Shown here piece after piece: positions 8,302-17,280 of a stretch of DNA of 46,077 nucleotides. The stretch covers positions 1 through 46,077 of IMG/VR virus record IMGVR_UViG_3300025886_000051; one strand, written 5' to 3'. Source of the DNA: a virus. A program made the translations under genes and the position numbers. Position 1 is the stretch's first letter; each line of letters starts with the position of its first letter. A model generated the notes under the pieces. It was not told the DNA's origin, ran no database searches, and worked only from the letters and a program-made list of their open reading frames with translations.

Positions 8302-11286
8302 ATGTCAGAGCAAACTTTTAAATCACCTGGGTTCTTTGAAAGAGAAATAGATCTTTCAAGTACAAGCGCAAGCTCAGTCGGCACGCCTGCAGGAGTCATT
8401 GGGACGGCTCAAAAAGGTCCCGCATTTCTACCGGTAACAGTATCTTCATTCGATGAATTCATTAGTATATTTGGAGAGCCAGACGGAAAGCGCTTCGGCC
8501 CATATGCTGTAAAAGAGTTCTTGAAAAACAGAAATGCGCTTACATATGTTCGCGTTCTCGGAGCTGGAGGAGATCCATCTTCTGACACCAACTACGCTGG
8601 ATTCAAGGTAGCAGGTGCAACAATAACAGCTGGAGAAGACTCCACAGATACAACTATTCGTCCAGTAGGTCACACACAATTTATTCTATCAAAGCAAGAA
8701 GCAAGCACACTCGAAGCTGTAGGTAACCCTATATTTACTGATACGTCAATAGACACATCTTCAACGTTCGAACTAGTAAGAGGTATGCTCCTCATGCCGT
8801 TCGGTACAAGAATGATGATTCATACTGATACGGCATTGTCAACATGGGACGCAGATAGCGCAGACTACGATGACACTGCAGCACCAACTGCGGGTGTATT
8901 CAAACTAATACTTTCAGGCGTCGCCGAAACAACAGACACTTTTGTCGGAATAAAAGTATTTAGTGCTTCACTTGACCCAGACAGCGATCTATACATTAAC
9001 AACGTCTTAAATACAGACCCAACAAGATTCTTAGAAAAAGGGCACGTTCTTTATGCAGACTTCCCAGTAGAATCAGACATGGTAGACACAACAACAGAAG
9101 TAAAACTAGCATCAGACTGGGATAGCGGAACGTCAACTGGCCTAAAGAGCTTCGGTGATCTAACAGAAACTTTCTCAAACGCTAAGACTACTTCATATAT
9201 TTCACAGCCTTTCGGAGACAAAGAATACAATTTGTTTCACTTTGAGACACTAAATCAAGGTGCAGCCATGAACGAACAGTTCAAGGTAACAATCTCTAAC
9301 TTGAAATTCTCAGTAGATCCTGCAAACAAATGGGGAACATTTAGCGTACAAATCAGAAACTTTTTTGACACAGATAAAACAAAGCAAGTAATTGAGCAGT
9401 TCTCAAACTGCAACTTGAACCCAGCTAGCCCAAGATACATTGCCAAGGTAATTGGCGACAAGAACGTATATTACAACTTTCAGGCAGCAAGCGAAGCTGA
9501 AAGACGTATGGTAAAAACTGGCATGTTTAAAAATAAATCATCATTCGTTAGAATAGTAATGTCAAATGATGTGAAATCTGGAAACATTCCCGAAGAGACA
9601 CTACCCTTTGGATTCAAAGGTCTTCCAATGCTAGATGTCTCTGGTAACAACTTAAATACTTTCACCACCGGTCAAAGCGCAAACACAGATGGAAACATCG
9701 CTCTTGCTCACATGCCTCCCGTTTCATACAGATTCAAGGTAACTAAAGGCTCACTCGCTTCTACAGGAATAACTTACACAGGAATGCCAGGGACAAATGA
9801 GTCAGTTGACTTACCACTTACCTGGGGAATTAAATCAACGAGACTAAGCAAGACGCTTGTTAATCCACTGTTAAAACCTAACAGCGGCGAATTCAACACT
9901 CTATTGCAGTCTTACGTTAAGTTGCTTGGAAAATCAGCAAGCCTCGCAAGTTCTTCAGATGATGATAAGTTCACACTTTCAAGAGTAGCAATATCTGCGG
10001 TATCTACTACTATTGACGCAGACCTTGGAACAGCAAAAGAAGAGGTACTAAAGGCAGCATACATCAGAAACGGTGTATACATGACCTCTGGGAATACAAT
10101 AGCAGACGACGTTGGAAGTGCTCCAACACGCTACTCATTCGCTTCACTTGCGAACTACAAGGATAAGACACTGTTTAATGCTTATTCAAAATACATGAAG
10201 TTCACTAACGTGTTCTCTGGTGGTTTCGACGGAGTAAACATTCTGGATAAAGACATGGCTATGATGACTGACAAGTCAACTTCAATAGACACTGATGCAG
10301 GTGGGCTCGGCGGACTAACAGTAGACGCTGATGTGAAATCTAAATTAGGTCTAAGTGTTAATCCAGCTGGAACAGGAACAACGAACAACGCCGTAAACTC
10401 ATTCAGGTCTGCTATTAATATCCTAACAGACGAGATGTCATCAACAATAAACATCTTGGCAGTCCCAGGCATGCGTGATTCGTTTATTACTGACTACGCA
10501 GCTGACAAGGTTCGTGACTACGGAATGGCAATATATCTCATGGACATTCCTTCTTACGGATATAATTCAGCCAGTGCAGTTGTTAGAGTGTTTGATAATG
10601 ACTCAATAGACCCAGACACAACAGAGACACTTGCAAAATTCGGTGGACGCAGCTTCGACAACAACTACGTAGCTACTTACTACCCAGATGTCAAAATATA
10701 CGATGAGTATGTAGACACTGTAGTTGAAGCTCCTGCATCTATTGCAGCTATGGCAGCCATCAGCTACACTGATAAGGTTGCGTACCCATGGTTCGCCCCT
10801 GCAGGGTTTAACAGGGCTTCTTTGGATGTGGTTAAAGGCGTAACAGCTCGCTTAAACACAGCCGATCGTGATAGCCTCTACGAAGCACGCATTAACCCAA
10901 TTGCTACTTTCCCGAATGCCGGTTATGTCATCTTTGGTCAAAAGACATTGCAAATGACAGCTTCTTCACTTGATAGAGTCAATGTCAGACGTATGCTACT
11001 TGAAGTAAAAAGACAAGTAGTTGCAGTTGCGAAGAACATGTTGTTTGAACAGAATAACGCTACTACAAGAGCTAAATTCGCATCACAACTAAAACCAAAA
11101 CTTTCACTAATACAGACTCAACAAGGTGTTGATATGTATTCAATAACAGTTGACGACTCAAACAACACACCTTCTGACATAGAGTCAAATAGAATGAATG
11201 GTAGAGTTGTACTGGTCCCAACACGTGCCATTGAATACGTAGCAATCGACTTTATTGTTACATCTTCAGGTGTAAGTTTTGAATAA
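8302..11286 (+). CDS. gp18: Tail sheath protein, first copy (994 aa)
   Basis: The N-terminus SPGFFEREIDLS, followed by GVIGTAQKGPAFLPVTV, FGEPDGKRFGPYAVKEFL and YVRVLG, is the classic start of contractile sheath proteins. The C-terminus carries AYPWFAPAGFNRASL, YEARINPIATFPNAGYVIFGQKTL (in pieces) and ASSLDRVNVRRMLLEVKR, the conserved part that drives sheath contraction and strand exchange between rings. At 994 residues it is far longer than T4 gp18 (659); the extra sequence lies in the middle, in surface domains. The next gene is a paralogue of nearly equal size. It has a good AGGAG ribosome site. Confidence 0.93.
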   Translation: MSEQTFKSPGFFEREIDLSSTSASSVGTPAGVIGTAQKGPAFLPVTVSSFDEFISIFGEPDGKRFGPYAVKEFLKNRNALTYVRVLGAGGDPSSDTNYAGFKVAGATITAGEDSTDTTIRPVGHTQFILSKQEASTLEAVGNPIFTDTSIDTSSTFELVRGMLLMPFGTRMMIHTDTALSTWDADSADYDDTAAPTAGVFKLILSGVAETTDTFVGIKVFSASLDPDSDLYINNVLNTDPTRFLEKGHVLYADFPVESDMVDTTTEVKLASDWDSGTSTGLKSFGDLTETFSNAKTTSYISQPFGDKEYNLFHFETLNQGAAMNEQFKVTISNLKFSVDPANKWGTFSVQIRNFFDTDKTKQVIEQFSNCNLNPASPRYIAKVIGDKNVYYNFQAASEAERRMVKTGMFKNKSSFVRIVMSNDVKSGNIPEETLPFGFKGLPMLDVSGNNLNTFTTGQSANTDGNIALAHMPPVSYRFKVTKGSLASTGITYTGMPGTNESVDLPLTWGIKSTRLSKTLVNPLLKPNSGEFNTLLQSYVKLLGKSASLASSSDDDKFTLSRVAISAVSTTIDADLGTAKEEVLKAAYIRNGVYMTSGNTIADDVGSAPTRYSFASLANYKDKTLFNAYSKYMKFTNVFSGGFDGVNILDKDMAMMTDKSTSIDTDAGGLGGLTVDADVKSKLGLSVNPAGTGTTNNAVNSFRSAINILTDEMSSTINILAVPGMRDSFITDYAADKVRDYGMAIYLMDIPSYGYNSASAVVRVFDNDSIDPDTTETLAKFGGRSFDNNYVATYYPDVKIYDEYVDTVVEAPASIAAMAAISYTDKVAYPWFAPAGFNRASLDVVKGVTARLNTADRDSLYEARINPIATFPNAGYVIFGQKTLQMTASSLDRVNVRRMLLEVKRQVVAVAKNMLFEQNNATTRAKFASQLKPKLSLIQTQQGVDMYSITVDDSNNTPSDIESNRMNGRVVLVPTRAIEYVAIDFIVTSSGVSFE

Positions 11287-11321
11287 AAGAATAATTAATA
11301 ATACAATGGAGAGATCTACTA

Positions 11322-14300
11322 ATGTCTGAACTAACATACAGCAGTGCAGGAGTCGGCACAAGAGAAATCGATTTATCACAACCAAGCAGACTTGGACCAC
11401 AAGGCATTCCAGCTTGTGTAATCGGTACTTCTTTACGCGGTCCTGCCTTTGTACCCGTTACTATTGGCGATTTTAAAGAGTTCGTTGCACAATTCGGAGA
11501 GTCAGACGGCGAAAAGTACGCCCCTTTAGCTGTCAATGAATGGTTAAAGAATGCTCAGTCACTTACTTTCGTAAGAACACTCGGAGTTGGAACAGGAACA
11601 GGAGCTGATATAACAGCTGGTTTCGTTGCTGGAGATGCTCTACCCGTCACGAGTACAGGATTAGTAACTGCAGGAACTGCTAAAAACAATTACGCAACAG
11701 GCACTTCAGCAGGAACATCTCACTTAATAAGTGCTTACATGACAGACACTGCAGGATCAGCAGTATTAGCTGACGCTGGAGTCACTGAGACTATTTATAC
11801 TCCTTCTGCTACTACATTTGCTTCATCATCAACTACAGGGCTGACGATCACAGAGACATCAGGCGACACTATTACTTGGACTCCTGCAGGAGGAAGCTTA
11901 GTGACATTTTCTTACACTACTTCATGGGACACGATTGCTGGTTATACGCTCGTAGTGGACAGTTCTGGTGGCGCCACCGACGTATCGGTCACAATAACAG
12001 ACACATCAGGGGCAACTGAAGAGCTGAATGGAATTGTTCCTACATATGCAGGCTCCTCTACTCACACGCTAACAGCCTTCAGTGGCGGCGTTGACAGCAC
12101 ATGCGCACTAGTGGCAAGAGCTGTGGTAATGATTCCATACGGCGTCACAATGTCAGTGGGATCATATGCAGATGCCACAAAGACCTCTGTTATGACACTA
12201 AACACCTACGTTCCTTCTGGAGATGCTGCTACTGTCGTTGCAACAGCCATTACATTCTCACTTGATCCAACAAGTGCCTATTACATTGCTAATGTCTTAA
12301 ATACTGATCCTCTTCTAATAGAAGAAAAAGGTCACCTACTTTACACTCACTACGAAATAGATGAGAATCAAGCAGCTGTTGCCCCTGTAGGCGCAACGCT
12401 GACTGAAATGATAGTAACTGAAGATGTTGGAGCAGATGCGAAATACAAGACTTTCGAGCAACGATTTAATCACGCAAAGACTCCTTGGGTAAAATCACAG
12501 TCATTCGGCTCTGATAAGTTCAAGCTGTTCAAAGTCCACGCTCTTTCTGACGGTGAGTTCGAAAACTCCAATATAAAAATATCTATCATTAACTTACGTT
12601 ATGACAAGAATGGAAGCTTTGGAACGTTTGATCTAGTAGTAAGAGATTTTAACGACACAGATGCCGGTCAAAAACAGATAGAAAGATTCTCAAGCTTAAA
12701 CTTGGACCCAACATCATCTAACTTTATCTCTAAAAAGATCGGAGACAAAAGAACTTTTTTCAACTTTGACAATCCAACACAACAGCTACAGACCTCAGGG
12801 ACTTACGACAACGTATCAAAATACATAAGAATAGAAGTCTCAGACGATGTATCTCAAAGTCAGATACCTGTAAATGCAGTTCCATTCGGTCATGAGGCAT
12901 ATGAGGAAATGATAGTATCTGTTGCACCTGGAAACATAGACGGCACAGTTGTAGCAGCTAAGAACCTCCCAACACCATACAGACAGAATGTAGCAGTTGG
13001 ACTGCTTCTCAGCAAGAAGTCTTACTCCAAGCTACACTGGGGCGTTCAGTTCTCAAAAGTCCAAGATGTAGCAGAACCAAATGCTCTACTTACACAGAGT
13101 TCCATTGTAAAAAACCTTGTTAAATTCCTACCTAACGGAACACTTAACACAATCGTATCAAGAACCGGTCACGAATTCTCATTAGAGAACATTGAAGTAA
13201 ATGTAAAAGACCTTGATGGTGATGCAACTGAAAGAGCAATTGATTGGAAAGAGTCAAACTACAGATATGATTCTGTACTAGACGACGCCACATCAGTTAC
13301 ACGCTTTCTCTTGGCATCAGACGTCACAGGATCAACTAACTCATCATTCGCAAAGTTCACAATGTTGATGCAAGGCGGATTCGACGGCACAAACATATTC
13401 AGGGAACAAAAAGCAAAAATGCAAAATGCAGCAACTGTATGGGAAATGGAAGATGCCTCAAACCAAGGCGGAACTTCAGGCCCAACAGTAGTATCATACA
13501 GAAAAGCATTGGATGTTATCACTAGTAAGTCAGACGTAGAAATACAAATACTGGCAGTTCCCGGTATAAGACACAGTGCTGTTACTCAATACGCAATAGA
13601 CGCAGTAGAGAGCAGATTCGATGCACTCTTCATAGCAGACATCCTTGAAAAAGATAGCAACAACGAGACGAAACTCTTAGATTCACAAATAACAGACGTA
13701 GGGTTCACAATTGCACAGTTCATATCAGAAGGGTTTGACTCTTCATTCGCTGCAGCATACTTCCCAGACGTAATAATGACTGACCCAATAACTAAGACTC
13801 AAATAAATGTACCACCTTCAGTAGCAGTTCTTGGTGCGATGGCTCTGAATGACTCTTTAGCACATCCTTGGTATGCACCTGCAGGTTTCACTCGAGGAGC
13901 TCTAAAGTCCGTCGAGGATACCCTAGCAAGTTTCTCAAGGGCTAACCTTGATTCGCTCTACGAAGCAAAAATCAACCCGATCACATCTTTCCCAGGAACA
14001 GAAGTTGTAATCTGGGGGCAGAAGACAATGCTACAAGCTGCATCTTCACTTGATCGTGTAAACGTCAGAAGATTGCTAATAACAATCAGACGCTCAGTTA
14101 AGAATATAGCTCTTGGGTTCTTGTTTGAACCTAACAGATCAGAGACTCTTGCGGCCTTCGAAGCAAAAGTCAACCCACTTCTACAAAGCATCCAAGAGAA
14201 AGCCGGGCTTGATCGCTACAAGGTAAAAATTGACACTGAGACAACAACTCAAATGGATGTAGAGAACAACACACTTCGCGGAAAAATCTACATACAACCA

Positions 14301-14354
14301 ACTAAGACAGCTGAATTCATATCACTTGACTTTGTTGTGTCAAATACGCTGTAA
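11322..14354 (+). CDS. gp18: Tail sheath protein, second copy (1010 aa)
   Basis: It shares the sheath N-terminus (GVGTREIDLS, CVIGTSLRGPAFVPVTI, FGESDGEKYAPLAVNEWL) and the C-terminus (HPWYAPAGFTRGAL, LDSLYEAKINPITSFPG, ASSLDRVNVRRLLITIRR) with the gene upstream. Residues of roughly 130-260 are a Thr/Ser/Gly-rich beta insertion that may form an Ig-like surface domain not present in the same form in the first copy. A GGAGAG ribosome site precedes the ATG, and only 35 bases separate the two sheath genes. Both keep the conserved ends, so neither looks like a decayed copy. The tail could therefore be built of two sheath types, or one could be used near the baseplate or neck. Confidence 0.93.
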   Translation: MSELTYSSAGVGTREIDLSQPSRLGPQGIPACVIGTSLRGPAFVPVTIGDFKEFVAQFGESDGEKYAPLAVNEWLKNAQSLTFVRTLGVGTGTGADITAGFVAGDALPVTSTGLVTAGTAKNNYATGTSAGTSHLISAYMTDTAGSAVLADAGVTETIYTPSATTFASSSTTGLTITETSGDTITWTPAGGSLVTFSYTTSWDTIAGYTLVVDSSGGATDVSVTITDTSGATEELNGIVPTYAGSSTHTLTAFSGGVDSTCALVARAVVMIPYGVTMSVGSYADATKTSVMTLNTYVPSGDAATVVATAITFSLDPTSAYYIANVLNTDPLLIEEKGHLLYTHYEIDENQAAVAPVGATLTEMIVTEDVGADAKYKTFEQRFNHAKTPWVKSQSFGSDKFKLFKVHALSDGEFENSNIKISIINLRYDKNGSFGTFDLVVRDFNDTDAGQKQIERFSSLNLDPTSSNFISKKIGDKRTFFNFDNPTQQLQTSGTYDNVSKYIRIEVSDDVSQSQIPVNAVPFGHEAYEEMIVSVAPGNIDGTVVAAKNLPTPYRQNVAVGLLLSKKSYSKLHWGVQFSKVQDVAEPNALLTQSSIVKNLVKFLPNGTLNTIVSRTGHEFSLENIEVNVKDLDGDATERAIDWKESNYRYDSVLDDATSVTRFLLASDVTGSTNSSFAKFTMLMQGGFDGTNIFREQKAKMQNAATVWEMEDASNQGGTSGPTVVSYRKALDVITSKSDVEIQILAVPGIRHSAVTQYAIDAVESRFDALFIADILEKDSNNETKLLDSQITDVGFTIAQFISEGFDSSFAAAYFPDVIMTDPITKTQINVPPSVAVLGAMALNDSLAHPWYAPAGFTRGALKSVEDTLASFSRANLDSLYEAKINPITSFPGTEVVIWGQKTMLQAASSLDRVNVRRLLITIRRSVKNIALGFLFEPNRSETLAAFEAKVNPLLQSIQEKAGLDRYKVKIDTETTTQMDVENNTLRGKIYIQPTKTAEFISLDFVVSNTL

Positions 14355-14395
14355 CAATATAATTATAATTAAGAGATTCTAGGAGAATACAAAAA

Positions 14396-14887
14396 ATGGC
14401 TACAACACTATCCGTCACAGACATGTTACCCAACAAGTTTGAACCAAAAAGAGGACAACGTTGGGTATTGCAGATCGAAGGCATCGACGCATTCTTGATC
14501 AAGACTGCTAATCGTCCGTCAATGAAAATATCAGAGATCAAGATCCCATTCATTAACTCTAAACGTTACGTCGCTGGTGGGTTTGAATTTGACCAGATGA
14601 ATATCACATTACACGACCCTATCGCACCTTCAGGCGCACAGCAGGTAATGGAATGGGTAAGAACTCACTTCGAATCAGTCTCAGGAAGAGCCGGATACGC
14701 AGACTTCTACAAAAGAGACATACAGCTTAAGCTCCTGGACCCAGTAGGGACAGTAATTGAACTATGGGACATCAAAGGCGCATTCATAGTTAACGCAAAG
14801 TATGGCGATCTTAAGTACGACGGCGATAGCGATATCATGCAAATAGACCTTACACTAAGATTTGATAACTGCGTACTTCAGTTCTGA
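14396..14887 (+). CDS. gp19: Tail tube protein, gp19-like (163 aa)
   Basis: The length equals that of T4 gp19 (163). The start LSVTDMLPNKFEPKRGQRWV is followed by FLIKTANRPSMK, NSKRYVAGGFEFDQMNITLHDPIAPS, WVRTHFESVSGRAGYADFYKRD and a closing DIMQIDLTLRFDNC strand, all in line with the tube fold of contractile tails. The tube is the inner channel through which DNA passes. It directly follows the sheath genes, as in T4. It has a perfect AGGAG ribosome site. The gene ends a transcription block: a 12-bp inverted repeat follows. Confidence 0.92.
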   Translation: MATTLSVTDMLPNKFEPKRGQRWVLQIEGIDAFLIKTANRPSMKISEIKIPFINSKRYVAGGFEFDQMNITLHDPIAPSGAQQVMEWVRTHFESVSGRAGYADFYKRDIQLKLLDPVGTVIELWDIKGAFIVNAKYGDLKYDGDSDIMQIDLTLRFDNCVLQF

Positions 14888-14907
14888 TTTTCAAATTTAG
14901 TAACTAT

Positions 14908-14952
14908 ACAATCTCTCTATTTTGATTAGAAAAGTCATCTTAGAGAGATTGT
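14908..14952 (+). other. Hairpin after the tail tube gene
   Basis: The arms ACAATCTCTCTA (14908-14919) and TAGAGAGATTGT (14941-14952) pair perfectly over 12 bases around a 21-base loop. No T-run follows, so this may be an RNA processing or stability element rather than a simple terminator. The remaining 14953-15020 is AT-rich with no gene. Confidence 0.6.
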
Positions 14953-15020
14953 TGTATTCGGGTTAAAAGATTAGTATATTTGTATGCTTGAAATATATAG
15001 TAATATAAACGGATTTATAA

Positions 15021-15353
15021 ATGATTAACTTTTTTCAAAATAAGAATGTCGACAAGATAATAGACGACATTACTACTGAAGTTCATCTTGGAGCAGACAT
15101 CTTCCTTAACTGGAAGTTTCCAAAAATAGTAGAAAGAGGGTTTACTTGTCAACAGTGTAGTAAAAAGAAAAATATACATGTAGAATATGACATTACAGAA
15201 CTTAGAATCATTGTAGAAGAAGTAAACACACGCCTTAATCCGTCTAATAGAGATAGCTACGAAGTAAAGCACAGAGTTCAAAAAGCTGTAGTAGAAGAAC
15301 TAAACGAACTAAATAGTCTTGACTACCTTGTACTCTGTGAAAGCTGCTCATAG
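15021..15353 (+). CDS. Small protein with CxxC pairs (110 aa)
   Basis: I recognise no named family. The protein begins MINFFQNKNVDKIIDDITTE and carries CQQC in the middle (TCQQCSKKKN) and CESCS at the very end, enough for one zinc site. The stretch between is helical and charged. There is no Shine-Dalgarno site; the ATG lies inside an AT-rich region with TTTATAAATG. The last codons (GAAAGCTGCTCATAG) are repeated downstream after thyX, see the repeat entries. It could be a regulator or an anti-host factor, but nothing in the sequence decides this. Confidence 0.6.
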   Translation: MINFFQNKNVDKIIDDITTEVHLGADIFLNWKFPKIVERGFTCQQCSKKKNIHVEYDITELRIIVEEVNTRLNPSNRDSYEVKHRVQKAVVEELNELNSLDYLVLCESCS

Positions 15354-15386
15354 TCTTATACATTTAGTTTATCTGATGTAGAATAT
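15340..15386 (+). repeat. Imperfect direct repeat, copy A, before thyX
   Basis: This 47-bp block starts in the last codons of the 110-residue gene and runs through the promoter -10 box of thyX. The first 15 bases (AAAGCTGCTCATAGT) are identical to copy B at 16129; the rest matches at about three of four positions and ends in the shared TAGAATAT. Confidence 0.85.
15356..15384 (+). promoter_or_regulatory. Promoter of thyX (sigma70-like)
   Basis: TTATAC at 15356-15361 and TAGAAT at 15379-15384 are 17 bases apart. It lies 28 bases before the thyX start codon and is partly copied in front of the gp26-like gene. Confidence 0.55.
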
Positions 15387-15412
15387 TAATTCTAAATAGA
15401 GAGTTAATTACA

Positions 15413-16111
15413 ATGCAAAAAAGAGTAGAACTATACAACGATGGTATCGGAGTAGTTGAGTATGTTGATCATATGGGCTCTGACTTAACAGTTGTAAATA
15501 GCGCTCGTGTCTCATTCGGAAAGCACAGAGATTCGTTAGATGAAAAAGATGAGAAGTTAATCAAGTATCTCGTAAATCATAAACACACGTCTACGTTCGA
15601 ACACAATGTTGTAACATTCAGATTTGTTGTGCCATTATACATTAGAAGTCAGCATCATCGTCATCGGACGTGGTCATACAACGAGATCAGTAGACGATAT
15701 ACTGATTTAGACATGAGATTCTACGAACCTGAATCATTCAGAACACAACACAAAAGCAACCGACAGGCAAGCAATGCCGAAGAGTTGATCGATCCAGAAG
15801 TTGAGTGGGGCGGTTATACGCCAATTCCAGCCTCACATCTTGTTGGGATACATAATGAAAAATCTCTAGACTTATTTAACAGCCTTATCGAAGCAGGCGT
15901 CTGCCGAGAACAAGCCCGTGGGGTTCTACCACAGAACCTCTACACCGAATACTACGGATCGTGTAATCTCTCAAATCTTTTAAAGTTTATTGAGTTACGC
16001 ACGCATGATGGAGCACAGTGGGAAATACAGCAAGTAGCGAACGCATGTCTTGATATAGCTGAAACACTCTGGCCTGTGTCTGTTGGAACTTACAGAGAGT
16101 CAAGAAAATAA
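15413..16111 (+). CDS. thyX: Flavin-dependent thymidylate synthase
   Basis: ThyX makes dTMP from dUMP using FAD, NADPH and methylenetetrahydrofolate. The ThyX signature RHRx7S is present as R83-H84-R85 to S93 (RHRTWSYNEIS), and the following RRY is also typical. Length (232) is normal for the family. A weak AGAGAG ribosome site precedes the ATG. The gene sits among tail genes rather than with the other nucleotide genes further on, and it is bracketed by 47-bp direct repeats. That placement suggests it arrived separately. It works with NrdJ and the pyrophosphatase-like genes to supply thymidine for phage DNA. Confidence 0.95.
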   Translation: MQKRVELYNDGIGVVEYVDHMGSDLTVVNSARVSFGKHRDSLDEKDEKLIKYLVNHKHTSTFEHNVVTFRFVVPLYIRSQHHRHRTWSYNEISRRYTDLDMRFYEPESFRTQHKSNRQASNAEELIDPEVEWGGYTPIPASHLVGIHNEKSLDLFNSLIEAGVCREQARGVLPQNLYTEYYGSCNLSNLLKFIELRTHDGAQWEIQQVANACLDIAETLWPVSVGTYRESRK

Positions 16112-16128
16112 TATAAATATTTTGATAC

Positions 16129-16175
16129 AAAGCTGCTCATAGTTTTTACACATTATCTTTATTTGTATAGAATAT
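16129..16175 (+). repeat. Imperfect direct repeat, copy B, after thyX
   Basis: It begins with the same 15 bases as copy A, here as a non-coding remnant of the 110-residue gene's tail, and ends in the -10 box of the gp26-like gene. Confidence 0.85.
16145..16173 (+). promoter_or_regulatory. Promoter of the gp26-like gene (sigma70-like)
   Basis: TTTACA (16145-16150) and TAGAAT (16168-16173) are separated by exactly 17 bases. Transcription would begin near 16180, which rules out the ATG at 16174 as the start codon for this transcript and favours the GTG at 16198. Confidence 0.65.
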
Positions 16176-16197
16176 GACATCTAACGGGAGTTTAGCA

Positions 16198-17052
16198 GTG
16201 TCAGATAAAATGTCAAGAGAAGATCTATTTAACCCAGAAAAAGCAGTAGATCAAGGCTATAAAACAAGCAATGTATCAAGAGACGACTTCGGGTGGGAAG
16301 TACCTGTTGATTCAGCACCGTTGCCCTCAAAAGGTCAGTTGTACGATAAAGACTCATCACTATATCAAAGAGAGACAATAGATATCAGGGCTATGACCGC
16401 CAAAGAAGAAGATATTTTAATGTCTCAAGCGTATATAAAGCAAGGAGTAGTAATCGACAAGCTTCTTGAATCATGTATTATTGATAAGTCAATAGACGTA
16501 TCAGAGCTCCTAACAGGAGACAGAAACACAATTCTTGTAGCACTTAGAGTTACTGGTTTTGGATCAGACTATAGTGCATCGACAAATTGTACTGCATGCG
16601 GCGCTCGAAACACAACAGTATTTGACCTAACAAGCCTAAAACTAAAGAGCCTCGATGCAAAACCTGTTGCACCCGGCATAAATGAATTTGAAGTATATCT
16701 TCCTGTATCTAGAAAGACTGCAACAGTATCATTTATGACGGCCGGAGTTGAAAAAGAAATAAGCGTAACTGAAAAAAGAAATAAAGAGCTGTTAGGAATA
16801 GACCCAGATGTTAATAGAGTAACAACAAGACTATCAAATTCAGTCAAATCTATAGACGGAATCAGAGACAGAAACAAACTTAAAAAATTCATAGAAAACA
16901 TGCCACTAAGAGACTCACGTACAATAAGACGTTTTATTAAAGATAATGAACCTGGAATTGATATGAATACAAGCTATAACTGTAGCAGTTGCAATCAGGA
17001 GGCCCAAGTGACGTTATCTCTCGGGCTCAACTTTCTTTGGCCTACCATCTAA
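16198..17052 (+). CDS. gp26: Baseplate hub assembly protein, gp26-like (T4_baseplate family)
   Basis: I choose the GTG at 16198 because it has a GGGAG ribosome site at 16186-16190 and because the upstream ATG at 16174 touches the promoter -10 box. The product is 284 residues. LPSKGQLYDKDSS, IDIRAMTAKEEDIL, LLTGDRNTILVALRVTGFGSDY and a final LNFLWP are the hallmarks of the T4 gp26-type family. Two CxxC pairs (C131/C134 and C262/C265) probably bind one zinc ion. In T4, gp26 takes part in assembling the baseplate hub. It is followed by a short gene in the +1 frame that looks like the usual partner of this family. Confidence 0.75.
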   Translation: MSDKMSREDLFNPEKAVDQGYKTSNVSRDDFGWEVPVDSAPLPSKGQLYDKDSSLYQRETIDIRAMTAKEEDILMSQAYIKQGVVIDKLLESCIIDKSIDVSELLTGDRNTILVALRVTGFGSDYSASTNCTACGARNTTVFDLTSLKLKSLDAKPVAPGINEFEVYLPVSRKTATVSFMTAGVEKEISVTEKRNKELLGIDPDVNRVTTRLSNSVKSIDGIRDRNKLKKFIENMPLRDSRTIRRFIKDNEPGIDMNTSYNCSSCNQEAQVTLSLGLNFLWPTI

Positions 17053-17089
17053 CTATAAAGAAATAGTATTAGAAGACTATTACGTTTTG

Positions 17090-17227
17090 ATGAGATACCT
17101 TAGTGTTGGGTATGTTGAAGCGAGAAATATGCCTCGTCGTTATAGACGTTGGTTTATTGATAGATATCTTAAAGAGCTTTCTGACAAAAAAGAAGCTATA
17201 GATGAAGCAAACAATAAAAGAAAATGA
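17090..17227 (+). CDS. Short gp26-partner protein, possibly gp51-like; start uncertain
   Basis: From the first ATG the product is 45 residues (MRYLSVGYVEARNMPRRYRR, then WFIDRYLKEL). The motif of MP followed by a basic RRWFIDR helix recalls the small proteins encoded after gp26 in T4-like cyanophages. In those relatives the protein starts further upstream, at a block like LEEIYELV. Here the same frame reads NYKEIVLEDYYVL before the ATG, with no stop back to 17009 but also no ATG, GTG or well-placed ribosome site. The real start may be a rare codon or a +1 frameshift from the gp26-like gene. Confidence 0.55.
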   Translation: MRYLSVGYVEARNMPRRYRRWFIDRYLKELSDKKEAIDEANNKRK

Positions 17228-17280
17228 TAAAATTATTTTGTTGATATTTATTTGTATACAATAGTTTTATGGAGTTGTAA

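Noticed and set aside
16174-16197. ATG at 16174 as start of the gp26-like gene
   Set aside because: It directly follows the -10 box of the promoter and so would be outside the transcript; the GTG at 16198 has a GGGAG ribosome site.
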